9,995 bases of DNA. It comes from Ruminococcaceae bacterium UBA7147 (GTDB lineage: Bacteria > Bacillota > Clostridia > Oscillospirales > Acutalibacteraceae). The translations under genes and the position numbers were made by a program. The notes beneath the pieces are model-generated. The model saw only the letters and a program-made list of their open reading frames with translations, had not been told where the DNA came from and did not search any database. Shown piece after piece: positions 1-6,075 of this stretch. The stretch spans positions 1-9,995 of the forward strand of contig DKWR01000056.1 of assembly GCA_002491825.1 (NCBI GenBank). Reading direction: 5' to 3'. The stretch's first letter is position 1; each line of letters opens with the position of its first letter.

Positions 1-22
1 TTACTACTTTTTCGACAGTCTA

Positions 23-48
23 AAGCGGACTGCAAAAGCAGTCCGCTT
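23..48 (-). terminator. Hairpin, probable terminator of the amylase gene
   Basis: A perfect 11-bp inverted repeat (AAGCGGACTGC / GCAGTCCGCTT) with a 4-base loop lies 28 bases beyond the amylase stop codon. The U-tract on the minus strand is short and interrupted (CUUUAG), so termination strength is uncertain. It could also serve a gene entering from the left. Confidence 0.55.
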
Positions 49-76
49 GAATCTTTATAGGATTTCTAAAAATCTG

Positions 77-2806
77 TTACCATGTTCCGTAGAGATTATG
101 CTGTTTTGAATCAACTTCTGACTTTGCGTAGAAGTTAAGCTCTGAGCCGTCAAACGGAATGTCAACTGTCTGGCTGTTTTTGTTGTTGAAGATAACAAAA
201 TCAGCATCTGACGGAACTTCAATTGTATAAACAGCCTCGCCGTGTTCGTTATTCTCAACAAACTCCATTGGCGTTCCCGGCCATGCAACGTTACCTTCTT
301 TGCCGTTTGTCCAGTAATAGCAATAGATTGTACCGCTCCAGCGCTGTGAGTTCGAGAACTTAACCGTATAGGTATCGGGATTCGGTGCAGTTGTGGGCTG
401 TGTTGCTTGAGTTGCAGGCTGTGTTGTTGTCGGCTGAGTTGTAGGAGTTTCTCCTCCTGTATATTCTCCGCAATGTCCGGCTGATTCAGTCAAGCCAACA
501 AGGTAATACTGAATTGCTGTAGCGTCTTTGATGTTTATTGTACCGTTCTTATCAGTGTCTGCCGCAACGGCATTATCGCCTGTTAATGCTTTATACTCAC
601 TGATATGGAGCTGAATTTCAGTAGCGTCGCTGATTGTAATTGTACCGTCAAGATTTGTATCGCCGATAAGCACCTTATCAGCAGGAACTGTTGTTGAAGG
701 CACGGTTGTCGGTGCAGCTGTTGTGGGCTGTGTTGTGGGAGCGGCTGTTGTTGCCGGAGTTTCTGTGTACTCTTCCCAGCTGTGGTTAGCTCTCATAATC
801 ATTGTTTTTCCGTTGAGAGCCATACCTGTTTCGCCGTCGGCAGGATAACGATTTGACGTAGCGTTCTTGCTCTCGGTTAAGATTACATAGCCGTTAGCGA
901 GCTCTTCGGGAACTTCAATAACGTAGTAGCCTGTTGCAGAATCCTTTGTCATCTGCACACCCGGCCAGTCACCGTTAGTAATCATTAATTCATCATAAAT
1001 ATACGCATATGCGCTTGACCAGTTGTATGATGAATTATCAAAGTAAACCTTCTGAACGAGGCTCGGCTCAACCTTTGTGTAGGTATATGTCTGAACATCA
1101 GAGGTTGTTGTGCCGTCAGTTGCCTTTACCGATACGGTTGTCTTTGTGCCGTAAGCAAGACCTGAACCGATTGTGATTGTCTTGCCGTCTGTAAAGCTTG
1201 TGTATGAACCGCCGTCAATTGAATACTGACCGCTTGTTGCATTCTTATAGTTAAGTGTAAGTGTTAATGTATCTGTTTTGTAGCTCTGTGAACCGGGAGT
1301 TACAGAAGCTGAAGGACCTGCAGGCTTGGGATTGTAAACAACTGCTACGCCTGTGCTGCCGATATTACCGCTGATTTTGCCGTTTGATACTGTAAATTCG
1401 TTGCCTGTAATCTGGTCAGTGTAAGTACCTGATGCCATTTTGTGTGCAGTTACGCTTACTGATGCTGAAGAACCGCCGCAGTTTACAAGAACAACGCCCT
1501 CTGTTCCACGCTCGTTATATGCGATTGAGCTTTCGCTTGAGAGATACTCTGTCTTGCCGACAAAATAGTTCTTAAACTGGTTTACAGCCTTAACTTCAAC
1601 GTCGCCCCAAGCCGTTACGCTTGCTGTACCAATCTGGTCAGAATAATTTTTGGGACGAGCAAGGTACATAGCACAGGACTGTGCTCTTGAACCAACCATT
1701 GCCCACGACTTCTTAAGAGTTGTATCGCTCTGACCTCTTGAAGAGCCGTTTGCATATGTATCGTGCGACTCGTTCCAAAGAACTGATTTATTAGCTGCCG
1801 CCTTTGAACCGTCATCAAGATTGAAGTCGCTTCTCTTTGCGCCGTTTGCATTGCCGCTGTTTACAGAATTACGGATTGAATTTGATACAGAGCTTGTTGT
1901 GATGCTCATCATAGATGTGTAAGAGCTGAGCACTGATGAAGCAACGCCTGTATCGCTGTCACCTGTTACCTTGTCGAGCACCTCGCCGTAGTAGTAGGGA
2001 GTAATTCCTCTTGTGCTCTTTGCGTAGCTTGTTGCAGCACCCAGAACGTTAGGCCAGAACTGACTTGCACAACCATTGTCAACAGGTGTTTCAATATGCT
2101 TTGCACCGTCAAAACGGAAGCCGTCGGCACCTGCTTCAATTGACTCCTTGAGGAAAGAAATTGCATAATTCTGAATTTTGGTGTTTGCGGTGTTGAGGTC
2201 GGGAAGTCCGCCCATACAATACTGTGTGATGTCATAACGTGAAGCATACCAGCTGTTTGTTTTAATATCGTGCCAGCAGGAGCTGTCATTTCTGATGTCA
2301 TCAGGAATTGTGGGTGAAAGCGTGTTGTCGCCATTGTTTGCAAGGTGGTTTAATACAGCGTCAACGATTACCTTAACACCATACTTGTGAGCCTCGTCGC
2401 ACATAGCCTTGAACTCACTTTTTGTACCGCAGGCATTCTGACCGTTGGTTTCAATACTGAAATTTGAGGGCTGATAATAAACCCACCAGCTGCCCGACAT
2501 CTGTCTGTTTTGTGTGGTTTCCTTGATTGTCTGGATTGGCGAAGTCTGAATAGCGCTAAAGCCCTGTTCTGCAATCTTCTGCATATTAGCCTTAATGCCG
2601 TTGTAGCTCCAGTTCCAGCACTGAAGAATCTGTCCGTCCTGTACATTATCTACAAGACCGTAATCTGCTCCCGTTTCTACGGAAGTAGCCTGTGCAGAAA
2701 CCTCTGCGGTTTCGGTTGTTCTTGCCTCAGCAACAAAGCCGGCTGCGGTAAGGCAAGAAAGCGTCATACATAATGCGAGTATAACGCTCATGATTTTTTT
2801 GCTCAA
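77..2806 (-). CDS. Secreted GH13 (AmyE-like, subfamily 28 type) alpha-amylase with CBM26-dockerin-CBM26 tail
   Basis: Endo-acting alpha-amylase, predicted to be secreted and to join a cell-surface amylosome. Numbering is from the TTG start (909 aa). Residues 1-28 form a signal peptide (KK, hydrophobic core, AEA cleavage site). Residues about 55-460 are a GH13 barrel with region I DAVLNH (149-154), GLPDLN (200-205), region II GFRFDGAKH with nucleophile D233, region III YYGEV with acid/base E275, and region IV WNESHD with D349. The order and wording closely follow Bacillus subtilis AmyE as I know it. A beta-sandwich of chitobiase-C/Fn3 style (about 495-580) follows, then a CBM26-like module (585-680), a TTAAPTT/TTQPTT linker, a type I-like dockerin (711-780) and a second linker and CBM26-like module (812-909). 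The dockerin has two calcium loops (D716, N718, D720, D727; D750, D752, N754, D761). The family call is firm. Exact CBM boundaries and cohesin partner are inferred. Confidence 0.93.
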   Translation of the reverse strand: MSKKIMSVILALCMTLSCLTAAGFVAEARTTETAEVSAQATSVETGADYGLVDNVQDGQILQCWNWSYNGIKANMQKIAEQGFSAIQTSPIQTIKETTQNRQMSGSWWVYYQPSNFSIETNGQNACGTKSEFKAMCDEAHKYGVKVIVDAVLNHLANNGDNTLSPTIPDDIRNDSSCWHDIKTNSWYASRYDITQYCMGGLPDLNTANTKIQNYAISFLKESIEAGADGFRFDGAKHIETPVDNGCASQFWPNVLGAATSYAKSTRGITPYYYGEVLDKVTGDSDTGVASSVLSSYTSMMSITTSSVSNSIRNSVNSGNANGAKRSDFNLDDGSKAAANKSVLWNESHDTYANGSSRGQSDTTLKKSWAMVGSRAQSCAMYLARPKNYSDQIGTASVTAWGDVEVKAVNQFKNYFVGKTEYLSSESSIAYNERGTEGVVLVNCGGSSASVSVTAHKMASGTYTDQITGNEFTVSNGKISGNIGSTGVAVVYNPKPAGPSASVTPGSQSYKTDTLTLTLNYKNATSGQYSIDGGSYTSFTDGKTITIGSGLAYGTKTTVSVKATDGTTTSDVQTYTYTKVEPSLVQKVYFDNSSYNWSSAYAYIYDELMITNGDWPGVQMTKDSATGYYVIEVPEELANGYVILTESKNATSNRYPADGETGMALNGKTMIMRANHSWEEYTETPATTAAPTTQPTTAAPTTVPSTTVPADKVLIGDTNLDGTITISDATEIQLHISEYKALTGDNAVAADTDKNGTINIKDATAIQYYLVGLTESAGHCGEYTGGETPTTQPTTTQPATQATQPTTAPNPDTYTVKFSNSQRWSGTIYCYYWTNGKEGNVAWPGTPMEFVENNEHGEAVYTIEVPSDADFVIFNNKNSQTVDIPFDGSELNFYAKSEVDSKQHNLYGTW
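382..405. repeat. Direct repeat copy 1, linker after the dockerin
   Basis: TCGGTGCAG directly followed by TTGTGGGCTGTGTTG. It encodes part of the Thr/Pro/Gln linker between the dockerin and the C-terminal CBM26-like module. It is nearly identical to 709-735, differing by a 3-base (CTG) insertion in the other copy. Confidence 0.8.
709..735. repeat. Direct repeat copy 2, linker before the dockerin
   Basis: TCGGTGCAG, CTG, then TTGTGGGCTGTGTTG. The 15-base part is identical to 391-405 and lies exactly 330 bases (110 codons) away. The two copies bracket the dockerin coding region in the same reading frame. Confidence 0.8.
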
Positions 2807-2814
2807 TTGTCTCA

Positions 2815-2819
2815 CTCCT
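2815..2819 (-). promoter_or_regulatory. Shine-Dalgarno deciding a TTG start for the amylase
   Basis: The minus strand reads AGGAG, then eight bases (TGAGACAA), then TTG at 2806-2804. The longest open frame begins three codons earlier at a GTG (2815-2813), but that GTG overlaps the AGGAG itself and so has no usable spacing. The first ATG in frame (2791) lies about 23 bases from the site and would lose the KK of the signal peptide n-region. TTG is therefore the best start. Confidence 0.7.
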
Positions 2820-2830
2820 AAATATAATTA

Positions 2831-2862
2831 CCTTGGAACTGCCGTTACAGTCCCACAAAAGG
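2831..2862 (-). promoter_or_regulatory. Stem-loop in the amylase 5' leader
   Basis: On the minus strand GGGACTG and CAGTTCC (7 bp with one G-U pair) enclose the loop TAACGG, at 2835-2854. An outer CCTT/AAGG pairing (2859-2862 with 2831-2834) extends it across a 4-base bulge. It ends 11 bases upstream of the AGGAG, so it may affect mRNA stability or access to the start. No known riboswitch class is recognised. Confidence 0.35.
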
Positions 2863-2895
2863 GGCAATCCGCATATAATCGCCCATTTCAAATTA

Positions 2896-2924
2896 ATAAT
2901 AACAAAATAATAATACTTATGCAA
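2896..2924 (-). promoter_or_regulatory. Candidate amylase promoter
   Basis: TTGCAT (2919-2924), 17-base spacer, TATTAT (2896-2901) on the minus strand. The -10 box is good and the -35 box weak. Transcription would start near 2889 and leave a leader of about 80 bases containing the 2831-2862 stem-loop. The surroundings are very AT-rich, so a chance match is quite possible. Confidence 0.35.
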
Positions 2925-3023
2925 CGCACTAACTGCACAATAATGTATTTTTCTTTTTAGTGAATATGCCATATTATGTATTTTTTATGGTTTACCGTGT
3001 ACAAACTTATTGCAATTTATACA

Positions 3024-3074
3024 TATATTGTCAATAACAGTGTGCGTTTTTTATTACATATATTATATTGTCAA
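3024..3074 (-). repeat. Paired 11-base direct repeats 40 bp apart, upstream of the amylase
   Basis: The minus strand carries TTGACAATATA twice, at 3064-3074 and 3024-3034, offset by exactly 40 bases (about four helical turns). Each begins with a perfect TTGACA. No well-spaced -10 follows either one, so they may be tandem protein-binding sites, weak promoters, or AT-rich coincidence. Confidence 0.35.
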
Positions 3075-3102
3075 AATTACCGAAATTCACCCCAAAAGTA
3101 CG

Positions 3103-3933
3103 CTATTCAACCATACTTTTTAACAGCCTTATTTCATAAGCATATCCGTCTATATCGTTAGGAGTTTCGAGGAAGAACGGAAGATTTTTAAGTGACGGGT
3201 GGTTTACTATTCTTTTGAAAGCGTCAAGTCCGATTGCACCCTCGCCTATTTTCTGATGTCTGTCCTTGTGACAGCCGAGGTAATTCATACTGTCATTAAT
3301 GTGAATGGCTTTGAGCCTGTCAAGTCCGATTATTCTGTCAAATTTATCAAGCACCCCGTCAAGGTTATTTACAATATCATAGCCTGCGTCAAAAACGTGG
3401 CAGGTATCAAGGCACACGCCGATTTTGTCTTTATAATCAACGCCGTCAATTATCGCCTTCAGCTCATCGAATTTTCCGCCTATTTCACTGCCCTTGCCCG
3501 CCATAGTTTCAAGCAGAACGATTGTGTTCATTTCGGGAAACATCGCTTCATTCAGCGCAGAAATTATCTGCTCTGTTCCCTTTTCTATGCCTTGTCCGGT
3601 ATGGCTACCGGGGTGAAAATTATAGAGATTGTCAGGCAGAAGTTCCATTCTCTGCAAATCGTCTTTAAGAGTGTTCAGCGCAAATCCCCTTGTTTCAGGT
3701 TTAGCCGAGCAAAGATTCATTGTGTAAGGTGCGTGAGCAAGAATCTGCGAGAAGCCGTTTTCGCTCATAAGCTGTTTTAATGCGTCAACATCAGCTTGCT
3801 CGATTTTTCGGGCAGAGCCGCCTCTCGGGTTGCGTGTGAAAAACTGAAATGTATTTGCGCCGATTTCAAGAGCCTGCTTTCCGATAGCCTCGAAACCGTT
3901 TGAAATTGAAAGATGACAGCCTATATTCAGCAT
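3103..3933 (-). CDS. nfo: Endonuclease IV (AP endonuclease, Nfo family)
   Basis: Cytoplasmic base-excision repair enzyme that cuts the DNA backbone 5' of abasic sites using a three-metal zinc centre. The start is the ATG at 3933 (MLNIGCHLS), because AAAGGAG sits 7-8 bases upstream; an in-frame ATG at 3960 has no such site. The product is 276 aa, within the usual range of about 280. All nine expected metal ligands can be placed: H67 (LAHAPY), H107 (NFHPGSH), E142 (LLETMAGKG), D176 and H179 (CLDTCH), H211 (IHINDS), D224 and H226 (HKDRHQ), and E256 (LETP). It lies downstream of the acetyltransferase on the same strand (81-base gap) and has its own candidate promoter in that gap. There is no functional link to its neighbours. 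Confidence 0.97.
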   Translation of the reverse strand: MLNIGCHLSISNGFEAIGKQALEIGANTFQFFTRNPRGGSARKIEQADVDALKQLMSENGFSQILAHAPYTMNLCSAKPETRGFALNTLKDDLQRMELLPDNLYNFHPGSHTGQGIEKGTEQIISALNEAMFPEMNTIVLLETMAGKGSEIGGKFDELKAIIDGVDYKDKIGVCLDTCHVFDAGYDIVNNLDGVLDKFDRIIGLDRLKAIHINDSMNYLGCHKDRHQKIGEGAIGLDAFKRIVNHPSLKNLPFFLETPNDIDGYAYEIRLLKSMVE

Positions 3934-3971
3934 TTGATTTTCTCCTTTGCCGTTATACATTAGACGATATC

Positions 3972-4000
3972 AGTATATTCCTGTTCTAAAATAAAATCAA
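3972..4000 (-). promoter_or_regulatory. Candidate nfo promoter
   Basis: TTGATT (3995-4000), 17-base spacer, TATACT (3972-3977) on the minus strand. It is correctly placed between the acetyltransferase stop and the nfo start, predicting a start near 3965 and a leader of about 30 bases. It suggests nfo can be transcribed independently. Confidence 0.5.
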
Positions 4001-4014
4001 GGAAATGAATTGCA

Positions 4015-4584
4015 TTAATCAATTTTGTTCACCATCTCAAATTCATCTTTCAGCATTGAATAGTACAATCTTCCTACATACTCGCCGTTGTAAAAAAAGA
4101 AATCTCTTAATGTGCCCTCATACTTAAAGCCGCATTTTTCGATCACACGCTTTGAAGGTACGTTTATTTCTTTTGTAGAAATTTGCACACGGTGCAAGCC
4201 GATTTTATTGAAGCCGAAATCAAGAACAGCTCTGACTGCCTCGGTCATATATCCTCTTTTCTGATACTCCGTTGCAAGGCAATATTCAATTTCGGCAAAG
4301 TGATTTTTTGCGTCAACAAGGTAATAAGCAATCTGTCCTATGCACTTTTTGTCGGCTTTATCAATTATCGCCCAGCGGTAGCAATGCTCATTATTATATG
4401 CAGAAATGAATTTATCCAGCAATCCGTTTACCGCTTCAAGCGTTGTGTAGACAGGCTCTGCGTACATATGCTGAATTTCAGGCTTGCTTACCCAAAGAGT
4501 CAGCATATCATCTGCGTCAGAGTATTCAAATTTTCTCAATATAAGTCGATTTGTTTCAATGTTTTGTGTTCCGATATTATCCAT
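4015..4584 (-). CDS. GNAT-family N-acetyltransferase (RimJ/RimL-like)
   Basis: Transfers an acetyl group from acetyl-CoA to an amine; the substrate cannot be told from sequence. The 189-aa protein has the full single-domain layout: TNRLILRKF at the N-terminus (11-19), a central IGQIAYYL strand (82-89), the acetyl-CoA pyrophosphate loop QKRGYM followed by TEAVRAVLDFGF (108-125), and the late NVPSKRVIEKCGFKYEG block (141-157) typical of ribosomal-protein-type acetyltransferases (Acetyltransf_3). The start is well supported by GGAGG five bases before the ATG. It is transcribed divergently from the LysR-family gene across 123 bp, an arrangement that often means the regulator controls its neighbour. 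A role in protein N-terminal, antibiotic or small-molecule acetylation remains open. Confidence 0.9.
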   Translation of the reverse strand: MDNIGTQNIETNRLILRKFEYSDADDMLTLWVSKPEIQHMYAEPVYTTLEAVNGLLDKFISAYNNEHCYRWAIIDKADKKCIGQIAYYLVDAKNHFAEIEYCLATEYQKRGYMTEAVRAVLDFGFNKIGLHRVQISTKEINVPSKRVIEKCGFKYEGTLRDFFFYNGEYVGRLYYSMLKDEFEMVNKID

Positions 4585-4606
4585 AATTTCCTCCGAATTA
4601 ATTTTG

Positions 4607-4616
4607 CAAACGTTTG
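4607..4616. promoter_or_regulatory. Palindrome CAAACGTTTG, cre-like, in the acetyltransferase leader
   Basis: A perfect 10-bp palindrome lies between the predicted acetyltransferase transcription start (about 4620) and its start codon. In context (TGCAAACGTTTGGC) it matches the catabolite-response element consensus TGNAARCGNWWNCA except at the last two bases. A LacI/CcpA-family protein bound here could block the divergent acetyltransferase transcript. No regulator gene of that family is in the window. Confidence 0.4.
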
Positions 4617-4618
4617 GC

Positions 4619-4648
4619 TTGTATTTGTTATAACATATGTGCTATAAT
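4619..4648 (+). promoter_or_regulatory. Candidate promoter of the LysR-family gene
   Basis: TTGTAT (4619-4624), 18-base spacer, perfect TATAAT (4643-4648) preceded by TG one base upstream (extended -10). The predicted start is near 4655, about 50 bases before the ATG. It interleaves with the opposite-strand promoter at 4627-4655. Confidence 0.6.
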
Positions 4649-4655
4649 TTGTAAA
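4627..4655 (-). promoter_or_regulatory. Candidate promoter of the acetyltransferase gene
   Basis: On the minus strand TTTACA (4650-4655), 17-base spacer, TATAAC (4627-4632), with TG one base upstream of the -10. The predicted start is near 4620. It occupies nearly the same DNA as the LysR-gene promoter, so the two polymerases should compete. Confidence 0.6.
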
Positions 4656-4661
4656 ACAAAT
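4647..4661. promoter_or_regulatory. Candidate LysR-type operator (ATTTGT-AAA-ACAAAT)
   Basis: A 15-base dyad with 6-base perfect arms that contains the T-N11-A pattern of LysR-family boxes (T4648, A4660). It overlaps the -10/start region of the LysR gene and the -35 of the acetyltransferase. Binding could therefore repress the regulator itself and affect its neighbour. The motif is AT-rich, so evidence is positional. Confidence 0.45.
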
Positions 4662-4707
4662 ATTTTTGATTATATCAATTCGATTTTTCGATTATAAGAG
4701 GTAAGTT

Positions 4708-5571
4708 ATGAATACTGAAAATTTAAAAACATTTATTGCTCTTTCCAAGTACAAAAACTTTACCAAAACAGCCGAATCGCTCTTTGTTGCGCAGTCAACA
4801 GTCACCAACAGAATTGCAGAGCTTGAAAAAGAGGTTGGCAAAAAGCTGTTTGAGCGTGAAAGAAAAAACGTGCGCCTCACCGAAGAAGGCACACGATTTC
4901 TTGATTATGCTATTAGAATTACCGACCTTGAAAAAACTGCTGTTGAGGACATAAACACAAATACAAAATACCCCAAAAGGCTCAACATCGGCTCTACCAA
5001 TACAATTTATGACTGTCATCTGAAAAACAAGCTGAAAAGCTTTATGTGCGAAAACCCCGACACTGCGCTGAAAGTCATTATTTCTCACTCGGCGTCGCTT
5101 GTTGAAATGACGGTTGACGGTGTGGTGGATTTTGCTTTTACCTGTATGGAATATCAGAAGAAGAATGTAAATTGTATTCCGTTCTGCGAAGATGAAATGG
5201 TGCTTGTGACAGGCAATAAAAACTCCGAATATGCAGACGGAATCAGGCTTTGTGAGCTTTCAAAGGTGAATTATCTGTACTGCAACTTCACTTTTCAGGG
5301 AATCGGCGAGTATATCAAAGACTTATTTCCGAAGCATCACAAATTCTCCTTCGAGATTGACCGTAGTGCAAATATTATTCCATATCTTTTTGAGAGCGAC
5401 AGCTACAGCTTTCTGCCGAAAGAACTTATTTCGCAGGAGATTGCAAACGGCAGGCTGAAAGAAATTCCGCTGATAGATTTTGAAATTCCGAGGGTGAAAA
5501 GCTTTATAGTTTACAACGAAAAATCAAAGCTGTTGAATGAGAAGTTCATTGACAAGCTTTACAGGCTATGA
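4708..5571 (+). CDS. LysR-family transcriptional regulator
   Basis: DNA-binding transcription factor, 287 aa, a typical length for the family. Residues 1-60 carry the winged helix-turn-helix signature: MNTENLKTFIALSKYKNFT, TAESLFVAQSTVTNRIAELE (recognition helix around AQSTVTNRI) and the wing KKLFERERKNVRLTEEG. Residues about 90-287 form the two-lobed effector-binding domain (LNIGSTNTIYDC, then an FAFTCME segment), which is more diverged, so the ligand cannot be predicted. AGAGG six bases before the ATG supports the start. It is the only plus-strand gene here, divergent from the GNAT acetyltransferase, with a LysR-box-like dyad between them. Control of that acetyltransferase and of itself is the obvious inference. 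Its 3' end overlaps the 3' end of a gene remnant on the other strand by 13 bases. Confidence 0.93.
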   Translation: MNTENLKTFIALSKYKNFTKTAESLFVAQSTVTNRIAELEKEVGKKLFERERKNVRLTEEGTRFLDYAIRITDLEKTAVEDINTNTKYPKRLNIGSTNTIYDCHLKNKLKSFMCENPDTALKVIISHSASLVEMTVDGVVDFAFTCMEYQKKNVNCIPFCEDEMVLVTGNKNSEYADGIRLCELSKVNYLYCNFTFQGIGEYIKDLFPKHHKFSFEIDRSANIIPYLFESDSYSFLPKELISQEIANGRLKEIPLIDFEIPRVKSFIVYNEKSKLLNEKFIDKLYRL

Positions 5572-5761
5572 CAATCCAGTATTTTTAAATCTTCACGTTC
5601 GTACCTATTGTGTCCCTTTAAGCTCTTCTTGTATTTCCAGCATTTTATCGCCTGCTCCAGATTCTTATCCTTATTGTCGGCGAAGAAATCCCTGATGTAG
5701 GTGTTGTATTCAAACTGCCTGTCAATAGTAACGTTATATCTAAATCAGGTCTTTCACCCAT
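5559..5761 (-). pseudogene. Internally deleted remnant of a SAP/DUF6434-type gene
   Basis: A GAGG site (5771-5774) precedes an ATG (5761) whose first codons read MGERPDLD, resembling the start I recall for SAP-domain proteins of gut Clostridia. That frame soon becomes compositionally odd (ITLLLTGSLNTT) and stops at 5645. A different frame is open from just after the start region and reads VTIDRQFEYNTYIRDFF, AIKCWKYKKSL and GHNRYEREDL, ending at a TAA at 5559-5561. This resembles the conserved C-terminus of the same proteins. The simplest reading is a start and tail joined by an internal, frame-changing deletion. Family identity is from memory of the motif and unverified; that the frames are disjoint is seen directly. 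The native function, possibly nucleic-acid binding by the SAP domain, would be lost. Confidence 0.6.
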
Positions 5762-5810
5762 AACAAATTACCTCGAATTAACTTAATTATTTTCTGTCAA
5801 CAGGTTATGG

Positions 5811-5850
5811 AAAAACAGAATGCCTCGATACGCAAAATGCGTGTCGAGGC
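5811..5850 (-). terminator. Intrinsic terminator downstream of tRNA-Pro
   Basis: On the minus strand GCCTCGACACGC and GCGTATCGAGGC form a 12-bp stem with one C-A mismatch and a 5-base loop (5822-5850). A run of five T follows five bases later (5811-5815). It begins 7 bases beyond the tRNA CCA end, as expected for a monocistronic tRNA transcript. Confidence 0.75.
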
Positions 5851-5857
5851 ATTAGGC

Positions 5858-5934
5858 TGGTCGGGATGACAAGACTTGAACTTGCGACTCCACGCCCCCC
5901 AGACGTGTGCGCTACCAAACTGCGCTACATCCCG
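5858..5934 (-). tRNA. tRNA-Pro (anticodon GGG)
   Basis: A 77-base cloverleaf that can be folded completely by eye: acceptor CGGGATG/CATCCCG, D-arm GCGC/GCGC with loop AGTTTGGTA, anticodon stem CACGT/GCGTG with loop CTGGGGG, variable GAGTC, T-arm GCAAG/CTTGT with loop TTCAAGT, discriminator A, and an encoded CCA tail. Loop positions 34-36 are GGG (plus strand 5898-5900), reading proline codons CCC and CCU. C1-G72, A73 and G35-G36 agree with proline identity. It has its own promoter and terminator. No integrase or att-like repeat is seen beside it. Confidence 0.96.
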
Positions 5935-5948
5935 ATGCAACAGTTAGT

Positions 5949-5977
5949 ATTCTATCAAAAAAAAGTCGTATTGTCAA
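5949..5977 (-). promoter_or_regulatory. tRNA-Pro promoter
   Basis: On the minus strand a perfect TTGACA (5972-5977), 17-base spacer, and TAGAAT (5949-5954). The predicted start is near 5942, only about 8 bases before the mature tRNA 5' end. This is the clearest sigma-70-type promoter in the window. Confidence 0.88.
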
Positions 5978-6019
5978 GCGTTTTGTAAAAATATTTTTAT
6001 TTTAATTCTTGTTTGATTA

Positions 6020-6055
6020 AAACAAAACAGACTGCGAAAAAACTTCCGCAGTCTG
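6020..6055 (-). terminator. Intrinsic terminator of the glgC-glgD-glgA operon
   Basis: CAGACTGCG and CGCAGTCTG form a perfect 9-bp stem (6028-6036 with 6047-6055) around a 10-base loop. On the minus strand it is followed by TTTTGTTTT. It starts 21 bases after the glgA stop codon and separates the operon from the tRNA promoter. Confidence 0.85.
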
Positions 6056-6075
6056 AAATATGTGTTAATTTTTGA

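Noticed and set aside
2740..2806. Lipoprotein signal in the amylase (TLSC)
   Set aside because: The residue three before the cysteine is Thr and the one two before is Leu, which does not fit a lipobox. An AEA signal peptidase I site follows and is the better reading.
2727..2972. An 81-codon minus-strand frame across the amylase leader
   Set aside because: It overlaps the amylase signal-peptide region out of frame, and I recognise no domain in it.
2963..2975. AATATG-C-CATATT palindrome upstream of the amylase
   Set aside because: It is perfect but short and AT-only apart from its centre, in very AT-rich DNA, with no alignment to a promoter; chance is the likelier explanation.
3094..3120. AAAAGTATG / CGTACTTTT stem across the nfo stop codon as a terminator
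   Set aside because: The 9-bp stem is mostly A-T, its Ts are within the stem and it is followed by GGGG rather than a U-tract, so termination is doubtful.
3199..3780. A 193-codon plus-strand open frame opposite nfo
   Set aside because: It lies wholly antisense to endonuclease IV, whose nine metal ligands are all present. The translated product has no recognisable domain and no ribosome site was found for it.
4183..4647. A 154-codon plus-strand open frame opposite the acetyltransferase
   Set aside because: It is antisense to a complete GNAT domain and runs through the divergent promoter region; composition is Cys/Ile/Phe-rich as expected of a shadow frame.
5645..5761. A 38-residue small protein with a ribosome site
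   Set aside because: Only the first eight or so residues look like protein-coding sequence. The rest is the out-of-frame reading of a conserved tail, so it is treated as part of the gene remnant.
5822..5977. A tRNA-linked integration site
   Set aside because: No integrase gene and no repeat of the tRNA 3' end were seen in the window; the nearby inverted repeat is explained as the tRNA terminator.
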